From Saxidomus purpurata (taxonomy: Eukaryota > Mollusca > Bivalvia > Venerida > Veneridae), in contig JAFMSR010000016.1 of assembly GCA_022818135.1 (NCBI GenBank), positions 5,952,920 to 6,016,919 on the forward strand: a DNA stretch of 64,000 nucleotides, written 5' to 3'. A model generated the notes under the pieces. That model saw only the letters and a list, made by a program, of their open reading frames with translations. It ran no database searches and had not been told where the DNA came from. This document shows positions 25,001 through 40,000 of this stretch, one piece after another. Both the position numbers and the translations under genes were made by a program. Positions within the stretch are counted from its first letter, which is position 1. Every line of letters begins with the position of its first letter.

Positions 25001-28000
25001 CCCATTTTCGGCTTAAATTTAGGCAAAATGATTGTTTCCGATCAATAATCTTGTTAAATGTTACGCATTTCTTGTAAATAACTTTAATTAAGGCTTTTTT
25101 CATCTTAAATTTCTGTGGATTTGTAGATTTTTGTCATTATCTCATGAACGGTTGGATAGATTTCAATCATATTTGCTACGAATGTACATAATTATATTCA
25201 TCAAGCTATGTCAAGTTCACATAATCCTATAACCAGCACACCACATATTCTTATATACTTCGCACATATCGGGGGCATCCGTGTCAACCGTGGATACATA
25301 TTTAGTATTTTTTAATTATCTAAAATTGCGCCCAGTCTTTTGGTGTGTCTTTTTCAAAGCTTCAGAAGGTACTACGTCACCTGTCTTCTGTCAAAATTAA
25401 AGAGGCGCCATTCGCAAACATTGTCTAATTCAATAACTAAACAGATTGTCAAAAATCTCAGCTCAATAAAATTTCCTCAAAGATCGATTAATACGTGTTG
25501 TAGTTCGGTAAAACACATATTTGCTGGAATGTTAAGTTGAAAGTCTGGTTTTTTCGCATACTTATTGTAATTAGATAATATTTTGGGTTATGTGAATTGC
25601 GCCCAGGAATTTAGGAATGATTACCCTTTTTATTGGTCGTAGTGATTTTCTATATAGAAACTTAAGATTTTTTGTTTTCTGAAACTAGTTGTGCTGATTT
25701 GATTTAACTTACAACAATTAAATTTAGTTCAATTTAACTTTAGATATATTCAGTCATAATACCATATAGTTTTTTTTACATACTTTTTCTACAAATAATA
25801 CATAGGCAATAACAATACAGACATTTGATGTAAAGAATTGATCATAAAAACGAAAACCACGATAGGGCTAGTGTTGTATAGTGCCATTAAATAAATAGTA
25901 TTGCACTTTATCTTATGACCTAGGATGGCCTATTAAAGCTGAATAAAAAGCTTATGTCTAATGGGGTCCTTTAAAGTGACATTATGCTCATTTTACTACG
26001 CATGGTGTATTTTTGGTGACAGTTTTATAAAAGCAATTTTCGGTTGTTGTGCATTTAAATGTATTTAACTAATGATACTGCTGCATTAGTATATGAAGTT
26101 GTCGCTTTAGAAATGGAACAATTGGATAAATAAAATATTCATTCCTTCCTTCGCAGTGATCTCCCTTGTGTTGTTGTAGTTGTTAGTAGTGAGATTTCGG
26201 CAGTGGAAAGGAAGCAACTCCTACATGCATTTTTTTTAATTGACTCTCCCAGTCAAAATAGGAAAATTAATATTTGGAAAGTTATTATTTCGTACTGGTA
26301 GCAGGAAGAGTTTGGTGTATTGAGTTAAAACCTATTATTTCCTCTATCCGTTTTACACACAGTTATTTCAGCTGTATCTGTTCTTGAATAAAGTGTGCAT
26401 AATTCCACTTTAGTGCAGTTAAGTACTTTATGACTGTAACTGGCAGAAAAAATCATTCCTTCAGACACGAGGTTCAAAAGGGGTGCTAACAGTTAAACAT
26501 GTTTTTTTCTGAAAGGGCTTCTCACAATTTCTTTATGTGTGGCACTAGTGATCAATTTTGTAGTCTTTAACCGTTAAAACAAATAGGAAATGGATCTGTT
26601 TTGGTAGAAATGAAGCCCTTAATTGGGTGTAGTGCTTTTCTTACAATTTATGAATCCTTGTTTTGTAAAACTATAAGTGCAGAAATAATTTAACTGACTA
26701 CAGTTAATTTCTTTTTGACAGACCCTAATTTTCAGAAACTAAATGATCCCCTCAGAGATGAGGCTCGGGGTCGCATTTTTTACATACTCTATACAGAACC
26801 TGAAGACTTTTTTTCTGAAACTACAAGTGTTGATTTAATTTAACTTAAACGAATTAAGTTCTCTGTGGCTGTAACTTGCAGAAAATCTGACCCCCTCATA
26901 GATGAGGCCCCGATGAGGTGGTTAATTGCGTGATGAACTGTTAAAAAGAATAATAGTGCTATGTAGTTTAATTTACATAAATTCTTTATGAATGTCACCA
27001 AGACACTACTTCTCAGTTGGTCTTTTTCAGTGATTTGCCCCATTCGGCGGGGGTATAAATTCACTTGACTTGCTTGTTACAATTTATTCTTCTGTGTGTA
27101 GGTTGAGTTGGTGCCTGGTGCTGTACTAGTATGCGTTTGTGGAATACTATTTTTATCTTATATTTTGTATCAATATTTGACAGGGTTTATGCAGACTAGA
27201 GGACCGATATGTTATGCATGTGACCAACAGCTCAAGCCGGATAGTTGTCGACAAATAACTGTGTGTGGTAGGGATGACATGTGCTACATAGAGGAAATGC
27301 ATCTAGGCCAGTACACGTTATATCACACTACATGTAGGAGTAAGATCGTAAGTGAACATGAAAATATGAGGGCCATTCAAAATGCTCTGCTAGTGTACTG
27401 CAAAATATGAGGGCCATTCAAAATGCTCTGCTATTGTAAATGCACATTATACTGCAAAATATGAGGGCCATTCAAAATGCTCTGCTAGTGTAAATGCACA
27501 TTATACTGCAAAATATGAGGGCCATTCAAAATGCTCTGCTAGTGTACTGCGAAATACACCGAAATACTTTAATAACGCAACACTTTGAAAAACCCTCTGT
27601 AAAAATGTTTTGTTAATCAATGTTAAATGAAAACGTGTTTAGTATAAAAATATAATTTAGTATCACTGATGTTTCCAAATGTAGCAGAGCTAAAACCATA
27701 AAAAAAATACAAATTGCTTCAAAATGTATCACCCTACAATTCCAAAATCACAAATATTCTACATTTTGTATAGCTACTGTTAGCGGGAAAGCAGGTCACT
27801 TGTAGGGTGATACATTTTGAAGCATTGCAATTTGAATTTTGCACGGTTAGATGTTTCGACACATTAGTGATACTAGATCAATTTCTATTTTAAATAAGTT
27901 TTCATTTAATATTGTTGAACAAAACACTTTACAGAGGATTTTCCAAGCGTTGCGTTATCAAAGTATTTCGGTGCACGTCAGGGTCATTCAAAAAGCTCCA

Positions 28001-31000
28001 CCTTATACTTCAGAATGCGAGAGCAATTAAAAAAGTTCTCCTAGTGTACACGTTAACTATATTGTAACTATTCTCCAAGTGTACATATACACGATTTACA
28101 AAGCCCGAGGTCATAGTAAATAGGTATAGATACATCATACTGAAATGGGCGAAATCACTTGAAATATTCGGTAGTACTGCAAAATATAAAGGTCATTTAT
28201 AATTATGTAAGTATACCAACATTATACTGCAAAATGTGAGAGTTACTTGCATGTTCTCTATTCGGATTGTGCTTTTGCACCATTTGATTGTAGGAAAATT
28301 CATTTGATTACTTCACAACATTATGAGTTCGGTTGATTGAAATCTGCATGATATTACAGCTAGACAAGCAATACTAATTGCTTTTTTGTGTTGTTCTTTT
28401 TTGTCAAGAAATGTCACGATAACAACATAGTGATAATTGCCGGAAGAGATGTGCGTAAGTACGCTTACATAAACAATGACGTCATGAACAAGGTACATAG
28501 CAACATGACAGAGAAAAGATCATTAAGCACTGCAAAAGGATGCTGTCAAACAAATCTGTGTAATACGATCATTCCACGTGAGTAATTTCATTTCTGTTAA
28601 AGTGTAATCCCTTCAAAAAGGTCATCAATATTCTAAAATGTGGACACTAAGCAATGATTTATAGTCCTAGAAAATTGATTTTTACCGCGATTATAGCTGA
28701 ACCATATGAATAAACAAAAGTTTTATTCTTATACGATATAATAATTAAAAAACCACGGAAGTCTATTTTGACTTTCCTAGAAAAAAATTGGAAAAAAATC
28801 AACAGAATTTCTTGGGCACATTTTCATTTATATCTGTATACAAGAAAAGTAATTCCATATAACTAATTTCTTACATGTAACAACGCTTTATTTGTGTCTT
28901 GTCCATGATGTACTTTAGCGAATTTGAACTTATTTTAACCTTAATAGACTGTCCGATTTGTACTCAAAAGTGATAATTGAAAAACAACAAGCGCTTGAGC
29001 CTCGTGAGCTGCTTTGTTTTGGTGACGTGATGTTTGACGTCATTATCAATTTACTACTGTGCCACTGTCAAATTAGTTGTTTTGCACCCGCTATGATTTG
29101 TTTATTAGTTTTAAACAGACGTTAGAGCTAGAACATACTGAATTAAGAGTACCTGTAACCTAAAAAGGCAAACACTATTGCATAAACTGTTGATATAAGC
29201 TTTCTTTCTTGTATAAAACATGTATTTACAGTTTCAAATGGGGCTATTTCTTGTCTATTTTTATTGATTTTTAGTGAGTAGATATTACAACTATTTATCT
29301 CTATGTAAAACATCTACGTGAAAAATTCCGATATGTGGTCAATTGATTCCATTTTTGTGGTTAATTAGAATATAAAAAATGGCATTATTGTTCATAAGCT
29401 TTTCAATGATATTCTTATTGTTTAATAGTTTAAAATAGCATTTTCTAGGCATTGCTAGCGTTATGCAGTGAGCTTTTTTATTATGCTTCTCGCGTTACTC
29501 GGGTAGAAAATTGGCGCTTGCGCAGTGGAATATCTCGATCTTTCTAAACCGAACGATCCGAGTAGGTATCGAATTGTCTTTTTATAAACTTATGTCATTT
29601 TATACATATAAAGCTTTAGTTTGACTAAATAGTTGAACCATGACGATCTATTTAAATTTTTCGTGATTTTCAATGACAAATTGAATGAAATTTGTCAAGG
29701 ACACATGAAACTATTTCGAGAATGGTCTTTCAGTTTACTCGAATATAAGGTAGGTTACTCTCAAGTTTACTCCATACGCTTCGGATATCTGCGATAAATA
29801 GTCTCGAGGTTGTTAATCTGTGTACTGTAGGACAAGTGTCAGACAACAAATAAACAAACTTTATATTTATTAACAAAACTACTTATAAATACGCATATCA
29901 CGATATTTCCTTTGAATGAAAATGAAGCAGAAAAATACATAGAAAGCAAATGTTTCGTGTCTGTTTAAACGGATAAAAGAAAATGATAGGTAGTAAAGCT
30001 AGATTTTGTATTATTTTAGCAGATTAATTGGTTTTCGATTTTAAAACATTTGTATGCAATATACTGCAAGGCAGTTAATACATTTGGTGGCATCAAATAC
30101 TTTTATGTTGAGATCTTACCTTTTACTTGAAGTCAAGTAAAACGACATTTTATTGGTTATTTGTGGAATTGTCATTAGCATATAATTTTCATTGCATAGT
30201 TAACAACATTATGTGCCATTTGAAATCTTAAAAAATTATATAGTATACGTAAGAGTGTTCAACATCAACATAAAGCATTAGCTATAACTCATGGCAAATA
30301 TCGCATTTCGCTCAAATATTCTTGCAGCGTATGATAATTTTTTTTCTAAATCTGCACTAAATCATTTTGGAAAGTTGTATCAGACATATTACTTATTTCT
30401 TTGACAATAAACGTTTCAATGTTTGAAAGTTTTCCTCGGTGAAAATTATAAAAGTTGCATATGGCTCAATTACATCGATAGAAAATGGAAATTGGGGGCC
30501 ATGGACATCTTGGGGCTCGTGTACCACTACATGCGGATATAATGGTAGCAGGGTGAGGACAAGAAAGTGTGAGTTTCCACCGCCAAACTACGGTGGTCTC
30601 CCTTGTGTAGGACATCCAACAGAAGCTGACACAACGTGTGCAAACTCACGATGTAATCAAGGTAGGTTCAACGAAGACACGTGTTATAAAAAAATGCCAC
30701 GTGTTAAACATTATTCATTTACAAAGTGTCAAAATAAGATATGTTATCTATTCATTTTCTTCAGATAAATGGATGGCCAATGCGGTAGCTTAATTTTATT
30801 AACGATTGCACTGTTTTAATACACCGCACCTATGCCTAAAGAAAACGATATAATATTTAACCCTTAATACATGGCCAACAGTTTAACAGGAACGGCTCTT
30901 ACGTAACCGTAAACTTTCCGAAATATTTCCAGAAAGATTGATCGGTCCAACCAACTGGCACGAGCATTATTTAAAAAAATAAAATACAGAACTCTTTTGC

Positions 31001-34000
31001 AGAAACCAGAGGTCAGATTTGTAAATTCATTGCAAGTAAGCCTAATGGTCATTACATTTCAAGGTTATACAAGAGATTTCAATATGTCAAATACATGGCG
31101 GGAAGAAATATAAAATTTCCAATTCTATGTATGCATGCACAGAGAAAAAGTTAAACAATCCTATGAATAAATGATTTGATTTCATGCTTACTAATGAAAT
31201 ACTGTGTTATATCAGCGAAATATAGAGTCGTGATATAGATTTCATATCAGTCTCAGTGTGGGTAATATAGGTCTGCCGGAACTACTTTTTAAGTGGTGCA
31301 TATACATAATTTGCTCTTGTTTTAATAGTAAGCATAACATAAAACATTTTTTGTTTTGTTTTAAGTGGATATGGAATATATCTCAACTCAAAGTGATACA
31401 ATTTTCACATTTTAACTCGCGCTTTGCGCTCGTGAAAATATTAGAATTGTATCACTTCTCGGTGAGATATATTCCATATCCACTCAAAACAAACAAATAT
31501 ATCTCTATTGGTGGCTTTATACCATGTTCTAGCAATTGCAACAAAATGAGCGACGCACTACCACAGCATGTGTCTCTTGATTATCTACAACAAGAAGCAA
31601 GCGATAAGTGTCAAACTCTGTTTACCACTAAGCGGCATCTCGTCACTGATGAAGAGCGCAAAAAACGCTGTCATTTGGCCTATTGGACGGAAGAGTCCTG
31701 GTGCCAATTCATAATGTTCTATAAAAAAAAATAACTCCTACGTAGGACTTTATAACTCCTACGTAGGACTTTATAACTCCTACGTAGGACTTTATAACTC
31801 CTACGTAGGAGATAAAAAAGCCTAATTAGGAGTTTATAACTCTACGTAGGACTTTGTAACTCCTACGTAGGAGATAAAAAAGCCTAATTAGGACTTTATA
31901 ACTCCTACGTAGGACTTTATAACTCCTACGTAGGAGATAAAAAAGCCTAATTAGGACGTTATAACTCCTACGTAGGACTTTGTAATATTCTATAAAAAAG
32001 AATAACTCCTATATAGGACTTTATAACTCCTACGTAGGACTTTATAACTCCTACGTAGGACTTTATAACTCCTACGTAGGAGATAAAAAGCCTAATTAGG
32101 AGTTTATAACTCCTACGTAGGACTTTATAACTCGTACGTAGGAGATAAAAAGCCTAATTAGGACTTTATAACTCCTACGTAGGACTTTATAACTCCTACG
32201 TAGGAGATAAAAAATCCTAATTAGGAGTTTGTAAGTCCTACGTAGGACTTTATAACTCCTACGTAGGACTTTATAACTCCTACGTAGGAGATAAAAAAGC
32301 CTAATTAGGACTTTATAACTCCTACGTAGGACTTTATAACTCCTACGTAGGACTTTATAACTCCTACGTAGGAGAAAAAAGCCTAATTAGGACTTTATAA
32401 CTCCTACGTAGGACTTTATAACTCCTACGTAGGAGATAAAAAGCCTAATTAGGACTTTATAACTCCTACGTAGGACTTTATAACTCCTACGTAGGACTTT
32501 ATAACTCCTACGTAGGAGATAAAAAAGCCTAATTAGGACTTTATAACTCCTACGTAGGACTTTATAACTCCTACGTAGGACTTTATAACAAGAGCTGCCA
32601 ACAGTACAGCACATATGATTATTCTCAGTGCTTGCCCATGAAATGAATATTTACCATAGCACATTAAAGTGAAAAACATAAAGATGCTCAGATACTTAGC
32701 TTTATTCTTATCTTAGTTTATACAAATTTATTTTAGGTCGATTGTGAAGCAAGTTCGAATAACTTATATTAATCACTGTCAACAACTCATTCTTGATGGA
32801 ACCATCGCCAGGAGGGTATGAGAGAAGAGGCCAGTTTTTCCCTTTTAATGCTGAGCGCCAAGCATGGGAGCTACTGATACCATTTTTCACGTCTTTGGTA
32901 TGACGCGGCCTGGGATCTAACCCATGACCTCCCACACCCAAAGCTCACCCTCTACCACTAGGCTATCGAAGCGTATTCTTATCTTAACAACAAGAGAGTT
33001 ATGATGGCCCTGAATTGCTCACAAAGTCATATTGTTAAGATTGCTAAAATCAGCCTGATTAATGGATTCAGAGAAGAATGTAAAATCCCTGAATGAGGTC
33101 AATTTTGACCAACAGGTCCCAACTTGAATATATTTGGTATAATTCGTCCTTTATGGCTCTAATGTAAAGGGTGTGTGTGATATTCAAAGAACTGCTGTTT
33201 AATCATAGATTGAAAGCTACAGTTATTGTTGTTGGCAAATATACAGTTATAAACTCATAATTAGGCTTTTTTATCTCTTACATAGGAGTTACAAAGTCCT
33301 AATTAGGCTTTTTTATCTCCTACGTAGGAGTTATAAAGTCCTACGTAGGAGTTATAAAGTCCTACGTAGGAGTTATAAAGTCCTACGTAGGAGTTATAAA
33401 GTCCTACGTAGGAGTTATGAAGTCCTAATTAGGCTTTTTTATCTCCTACGTAGGAGTTATAAAGTCCTACGTAGGAGTTATAAAGTCCCATAGTTGGCCT
33501 TTTATCTCCTACGTAGGAGTTATAAAGTCCTACGTAGGAGTTATGAAGTCCTACGTAGGAGTTACAAAGTCCTAATTAGGCTTTTTTATCTCCTACGTAG
33601 GAGTTATAAAGTCCTACGTAGGAGTTATTCTTTTTTATAGAACATTACGAATTGGCACCAGGACGCTTCCGTAGCATTCTGTTTTATTTATAGTTCATTC
33701 TAATTAATATGCCTAACGGTATATTTCTGTAGTCAATCTACGGAAGCGTCCTGGTGCCAATTCATAATGTTCTATAAAAAAGAATAACTCCTACGTAGGA
33801 CTTTATAACTCCTACGTAGGACTTTATAACTCCTACGTAGGACTTTATAACTCCTACGTAGGACTTTATAACTCCTACGTAGGACTTTATAACTCCTACG
33901 TAGGAGATAAAAAAGCCTCATTAGGACTTTATAACTCCTACGTAGGACTTTATAACTCCTACGTAGGACTTTATAACTCCTACGTAGGAGATAAAAAAGC

Positions 34001-37000
34001 CTAATTAGAAGTCTATAACAGAATTACATACAGAATTTTATAAGGGGTAAGAAATTGACTAGTCAGTTCTCTCTCTCCCCCCCCCCCCAGTCTGAATTGA
34101 CTCACTGGGGGAAAACTGGGCTGTTACACTGGGCTGCTAACAAGAGCTGCCAACAGTACAGCACATATGATTATTCTCAGTGCTTGCCCATGAAATGAAT
34201 ATTTACCATAGCACATTAAAGTGAAAAACATAAAGATGCTCAGATACTTAGCTTTATTCTTATCTTAGTTTGTACAAATTTATTTTAGGTCGATTGTTAA
34301 GCAAGTTCGAATAACTTATATTAATCACTGTCAACAACTCATTCCTGATGGAATCCATCGCCAGGAGGGTATGAGAGAAGAGGCCAGTTTTTCCCTTTTA
34401 ATGCTGAGCGCCAAGCATGGGAGCTACTGATACCACTTTTCACGTCTTTGGTATGACGCGGCCTGGGATCTAACCCATGACCTCCCACTACCAAAGCTGA
34501 CCCTCTACCACTAGGCTATCGTAGCGTATTCTTATCTTAACAACAAGGGAGTTATGATGACCCTGAAGTGCTCACAAAAGTCACATTGCTAAGATTGCTA
34601 AAGTCAGCCTGATTAATGGATTCAGATAAGAATGTAAAATCCCTGAACGAGGTCAATTTTGACCAACAGGTCCCAACTTGAATATATTTGGTAGAATTCC
34701 TCCTTAATGGCTCTAATGTATAGGGTGTGTGTGATATTTAAAGAACTGCTGTTTAATCATAGATTGAAAGCTACAGTTATTGTTGTTGGCAAACATACAG
34801 TTATAAACTCCTAATTAGGCTTTTTATCTCCTACGTAGGAGTTACAAAGTCCTACGTAGGAGTTATAAAGTCCTACGTAGGAGTTATAAAGTCCTACGTA
34901 GGAGTTATAAAGTCCTAATTAGGCTTTTTTATCTCCTACGTAGGAGTTATAAAGTCCTACGTAGGAGTTATGAAGTCCTAATTAGGCTTTTTTATCTCCT
35001 ACGTAGGTGTTATAAAGTCCTACGTAGGAGTTAAAAACTCCTACGTAGGAGTTATAAAGTCTTACGTAGGAGTTATAAAGTCTTATAAAGACTTTTTTTA
35101 TAGAACATTATGAATTGGCACCAGGACGCTTCCGTATCAATCTGAGTGCAGTTAACACTCAGAAAAGCAGGTGGATTTTCGGATATTGAAGAGGCTTTCG
35201 ACTCTTTACAGAAAATCAAACAGAAATAGAAGTATTATCTAATCTAATAAGAAACTAGATTCTACAAATTGCTTTTGCCCGTGAATCGTAAGCCTTAGCA
35301 TGTCATTCACCTTGGTTTCCTTCAAAGGTGAATAAATGTCAGGACTAACTGTCATTTGAAGTAATTCACTCCAATTATTCCGCCCTGCATACATTTTGTA
35401 TCACCTCCGTGGACCTCTTCAATTTCGATAAAGTTACAGATTAATTCTCACATAAAGCATGTCAAAGAACGTATAAAAGATTTGTTACATATTATTGAAC
35501 AACTGTGTCATATTATCTTAAAACAGAATATCTGAGAAAAAAATAGACCTGATTTAATGTTAAAAGTATTTGAGAAAAAAAATTGTTATTTCTTTATCTA
35601 TTTTTTCCAGGAATGATGTGCCTTAGCTGCCCTAGTTCTGTTTCTCCAGGAACATGCAACTACGTGGAAGCATGTGGTCCAAACTCAGTAAGTCATAAAT
35701 CGGTTACTTAGAGATGGTATTACAAAATATATACTAAACGAAACCCGCCTTTTTAATTGCCAACCATTCCAATATCTGCCAACTTATTTTTTAGCTATCG
35801 GTCTACAAAAGCTATCATTTTTTGCATTCATGAAGACAATAATTCCGTTACATAAATTTCAAAATGATCGAGTGGTTCAAATTATATGGCAGAGAATATT
35901 TATTTAACGTATTACCTCCGTCAACTTAAAATTAGTTATTGCCTGGGAGACTAACTCTTAAACTTTCTTCCATATGAAATTTGTATCACTCGGTCATTTT
36001 GAAATTCATATAACGGAAGTATCTACCCATTTGCTTCATAAATGCCAGACATGATAGCTTTCACGCATTGATAGCTGAACATACGCTTGCAGATATTAGA
36101 AAGGCGGATAATTGAAAAAGAAGGAAAAAGACAAGTGGTGCGTTAGAAGTTTGTTTAGTATATAATGATATAGAAATAACAAAGTCGATTTGTCGCTCAA
36201 CTTTCGATTGTATGGTTATAGCAAATAACGAAACATGTACCATGCGAGAAATATATCACTCGTATATGAAATTGACAATAATTAAATAGATTGTCGGGTT
36301 AAACGTGAGTCCGCAACGTTAAAATTTACTAATAGATATATTTCATAATACAAAAACTTTATTTTGTAAACAAAAATCCCTTTAATAAATGTCAAAAATA
36401 AATAAAAAAATTATCCGTTTTTTATGTTTGTTTCAGACTATAGTTTTATGTTTTTGTCACTTTTAAGTTGTGGTTATGGAAACCTAGTATAGTAAACTTG
36501 TAGGTCAGTAGTTCATGTAGAAAATGGTGTCGTCAAGTATTTCAAGCTGTCTATAAATGATGAATTTGTGAGAACGACTGATTCAAATGTGAAATAAAAA
36601 CATGTTGACAATGTGATTTATTCTGTTTTATTTTGGTCTGAATTTTGTGAAAATATCATCTACAAATACTTTTTCCAGAATATCGTTTTAAATCAAATGT
36701 GCAGTAAGTTTGACGTAACGGTTGTGGAAACATTAATTATGATAAACATATTTGTCGTTTTCTTTATATGAGTCGATTGTCTTACTTGCCATGTACATTT
36801 CAAAATGTCTTTAAAGTGACCATCATATTTAGAATAAAACATTTAGCTTTGATGTATTCTCTTAGAAAAATAAATACATGTTTTACCAAAGTCACCAGGA
36901 CTAATGGCTATACTCGGAAATCTTCCTCGACTCAACCTTTTTTCTCTATCGTACATGTATCCAAACGTTGCGTCCACTTTTTGGAATGTTTGTTTTCGTT

Positions 37001-40000
37001 TCAACGTGTAACTGTTAATGAGATAAATAACTACATATAACTTTTTTCTTACATGTTTTCAAAGTAATAATTGTGATTTAAACACTTTTTTATATAATAA
37101 CTTGATTATGACATAGCATAGCCATTTTGAAGGTAACAATCACATTAATTTGTTGTTTGATTGCGTCAGGTATGTTATTTGGAGCAGTATATCAACCATG
37201 CAGGTGGGGTAAGGTACCAGAGTGGCTGCCGTGATAAACTGGTATGTCAAATCTTTAAAACAAATCTAACTTTCTATAATGTCCTTGATCTGCAGTGTAC
37301 GTTGAGATGAATAATATACTTTATAAAATTATAATCATGTAGTAAAGGCACAATTCATCAAATTGGTGGATAAAGAAAAAGTGCAAAGATACACAAGGAA
37401 TAAGGCATAACATGATTGAAGATCTACCCCTAAACTCTGAGTATAATTTCAAATAACTTTAAAGTATTCATTTATTGAAATAATCGTCACATTCCTATAA
37501 ATAGCAGGCACTACCGTTCAAACTTTCGCAATAAAGCATGGTGTAATTCAGTTAGAGCTTCATTTACAGTTGTCAACACATTTAGATCGCCATACTCAAC
37601 AAAAAGCATTCATTTATACTTTTAGGAACATTTAGCCAGTCATATGCTTCCAGTGTAAATATAATGCTTACATTCAAGAAAGTATGAACCTTTAATTAGC
37701 GATTCAGAATGAAATTAAATGGATGGAATCGAGGCTTAAAATGTGACCAATGGGAATCCATATCAGTCTTTGTTTTAGGCATTAGGTGTACACTTTTGTA
37801 TCTCTTGTTATATTTATAATATCATCTTTTTACTTATAGTCAATGATTTGCTTCTTCTCTACATTATTTTGTTTGAGGCGAGACACTTGGCGAAAACCTT
37901 ACCTTTGTATAGTTGATATTAGATATGCAGTGTATCGTCTGTTGCCTCCATTATCAATCTGGAAGATTCATATTTCTATAAGTGGGTCTAGTTTATAGAT
38001 GGGTGTCCTAAAGCGGATTTTAATTCAAAGTGTCGCATATGTTCACCATATGACTAGATAACTTAAAATTATTCATTTAAAAGCAGGAGTCACATAGGCA
38101 GCAATTCGGGATTTGTTAATCTAACGATATTCTAATCATGTTGAATGATAACCTTTGTTCTTCTTATTTCACTCGATGTTTTATTTTTCACCTGCAACTT
38201 CTTTAATTGAAGCCGCGCAACTTACAAGATATTTGACAATGTTCAATTTATACTCTTTTTTGCAATATGTATTTTCATATCTGATATATTATTTAAAGCA
38301 ATGTGTAACTGGTGTGCGTAGATCGAAGCGTTTTATGATCAATGGAGATTACTTGTCATGTGAGGAGTGTTGTCAAGGCGACCTATGTAACAGTCATGGG
38401 TGTGGCGAGCCACGTGAGTTGTTCCTCAAATGCTGCTGATTAAATACTAGTATACTGTAAACCAGTTAATTTTCCCGCCAAAATATGTTCGCGTTTTTTG
38501 ACCGATGTCGGACTGATTCGTTGGTATTTAAATTCGCGCTTTCATAAAAAGAAATGAAAAAATATAAAGTTAGGATTAAAGTATTCGCGTTTTGTAACGA
38601 TTGCAGAAAACTGACCTCCGCAAATGTAGCAAAAATAAATTGTACGCGAATAATTTGGTTTACAGTAAATAGTGAAATCCAATACTCGGAAAACAAGCGA
38701 AAGTGGTCCAAGCTGTGAATTACGGGGGATAAAAAGTCCTCTTATTGTGTAATCGATTTTCTACAGTTATGTCCGCTTCCTTACCAAATCCTCGTACCTA
38801 CATTATAAGCATCATAGATGTATTTATATTATTTTATAAAGTAAAAGTATTAATAGTTATTTGAATAGCAAAGAATCTGTCAGTCGAACTGAAGTCAAAC
38901 GGGAAGGTGGTGGGCAACAGAAAGACGTTTCATAATGTTCGTATTTATCAAATATTCCGAATCCTTTATAATCCTAACAAAAAGCCTTTTATTCATAGAA
39001 TCATGGTTATCTTCCATCGTTTGATAGTCATGACAATATGAAATATCGTATACCTGCCACAAATACTTTATCCTGATTGGACGATAACGCTTTTTTTACT
39101 ACTTTTTATGAGGTGTACGATGTATTAATTTTAGACTAATGTTTCGGTCAATATATAGTTTGCGGACTTGTAAAAAGTGATATTGGCCGAGAACGAAGTC
39201 CGAGTTCAGTATAAAATTTGCGAAGTCCGAGTTCAATATCATACAGGTCCGCAGAACTATATATTGACCTCAAAATTAGTCTATAATTGTATAATGTAGA
39301 TCGATATCAAAGTCTACGCTTCCGCCAACACTCCTTAATATCTTTAATACTAAAATCTGTGAAAGGAATATTGTCCCTGCTTAACCCCGTTTAGATGCTT
39401 CGTAATTAATAACTCAAGTCTTCTGCCTTTGCAATTACATCACTACACATCTGAATACCGCGCCATGATATATAAACAGGTATATCATAAGTAAAACCTA
39501 TTTCCGAAATAAACAAATAATGTGCTTAAACCTTACAAGTATCATACCTATTTCAAGGTAATACAAACAGAGGACCGGTGTGTTATAGCTGTGCTCAGCA
39601 ACATGACACGCATCACTGCGACCAGATAGATGTCTGTGGCGTCGGCCAGGTTTGTCGTCACCTTATGTTAACATACATGTGATTAAACTGCTTGATAAAT
39701 CACAGTTTTAACGACCGTTCGCCGTAGCCTCAGGATTGCTTGGCTAGGTTTTTCAAAGTTGCAGTAATTGTTGTTAAATGCCTCGTACTGATGATAGTGC
39801 TAGTATGGAGCTGTTTTAAAGTTCGCATTCTGGGCAAAGGGTGCACAGATATTTGTAAAATAGTGCATGGAAATTAATTTGAAAATTGTCTTAACGGCTC
39901 AGACTTAATCCGTCGTAATTAAATAATTTACTACCACTAATGACCGCGTAGTACACGATCACAAATATCAAACAGACCTACATTGTAACATCTTTATTGT

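Larger units (their letters stand above)
31688..33671. mobile_element. Palindrome-array TIR element, copy A
   Basis: Terminal inverted repeats of about 36 bases begin CGGAAG(C/A)GTCCTGGTGCCA and run to GTTCTATA. Inside each TIR lies a tandem array in opposite orientation, 31733-32588 and 33246-33630. The 21-base unit is a CCTACGTAGG palindrome plus an ACTTTATAACT-type spacer, interspersed with CCTAATTAGG units. The centre holds a SINE. TA follows the right end; the left end is not flanked by TA. No transposase is present. Confidence 0.85.

Noticed and set aside
31258..31734. 158-codon plus-strand ORF
   Set aside because: It has no ATG in good context, runs through a palindromic MITE and ends in the TIR of the next element; no domain seen. 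The stretch from an internal ATG (MSDALPQHVSLDYLQ) could be an old captured fragment but cannot be supported.
32387..32614. Minus-strand ORF with RRSYKVL repeats
   Set aside because: It is a translation of the 21-bp palindrome array.
31733..35075. Regular spaced palindromes resembling a CRISPR array
   Set aside because: The spacers are as conserved as the repeats, the unit is only 21 bases, and the arrays lie inside TIR elements in an animal gene intron.
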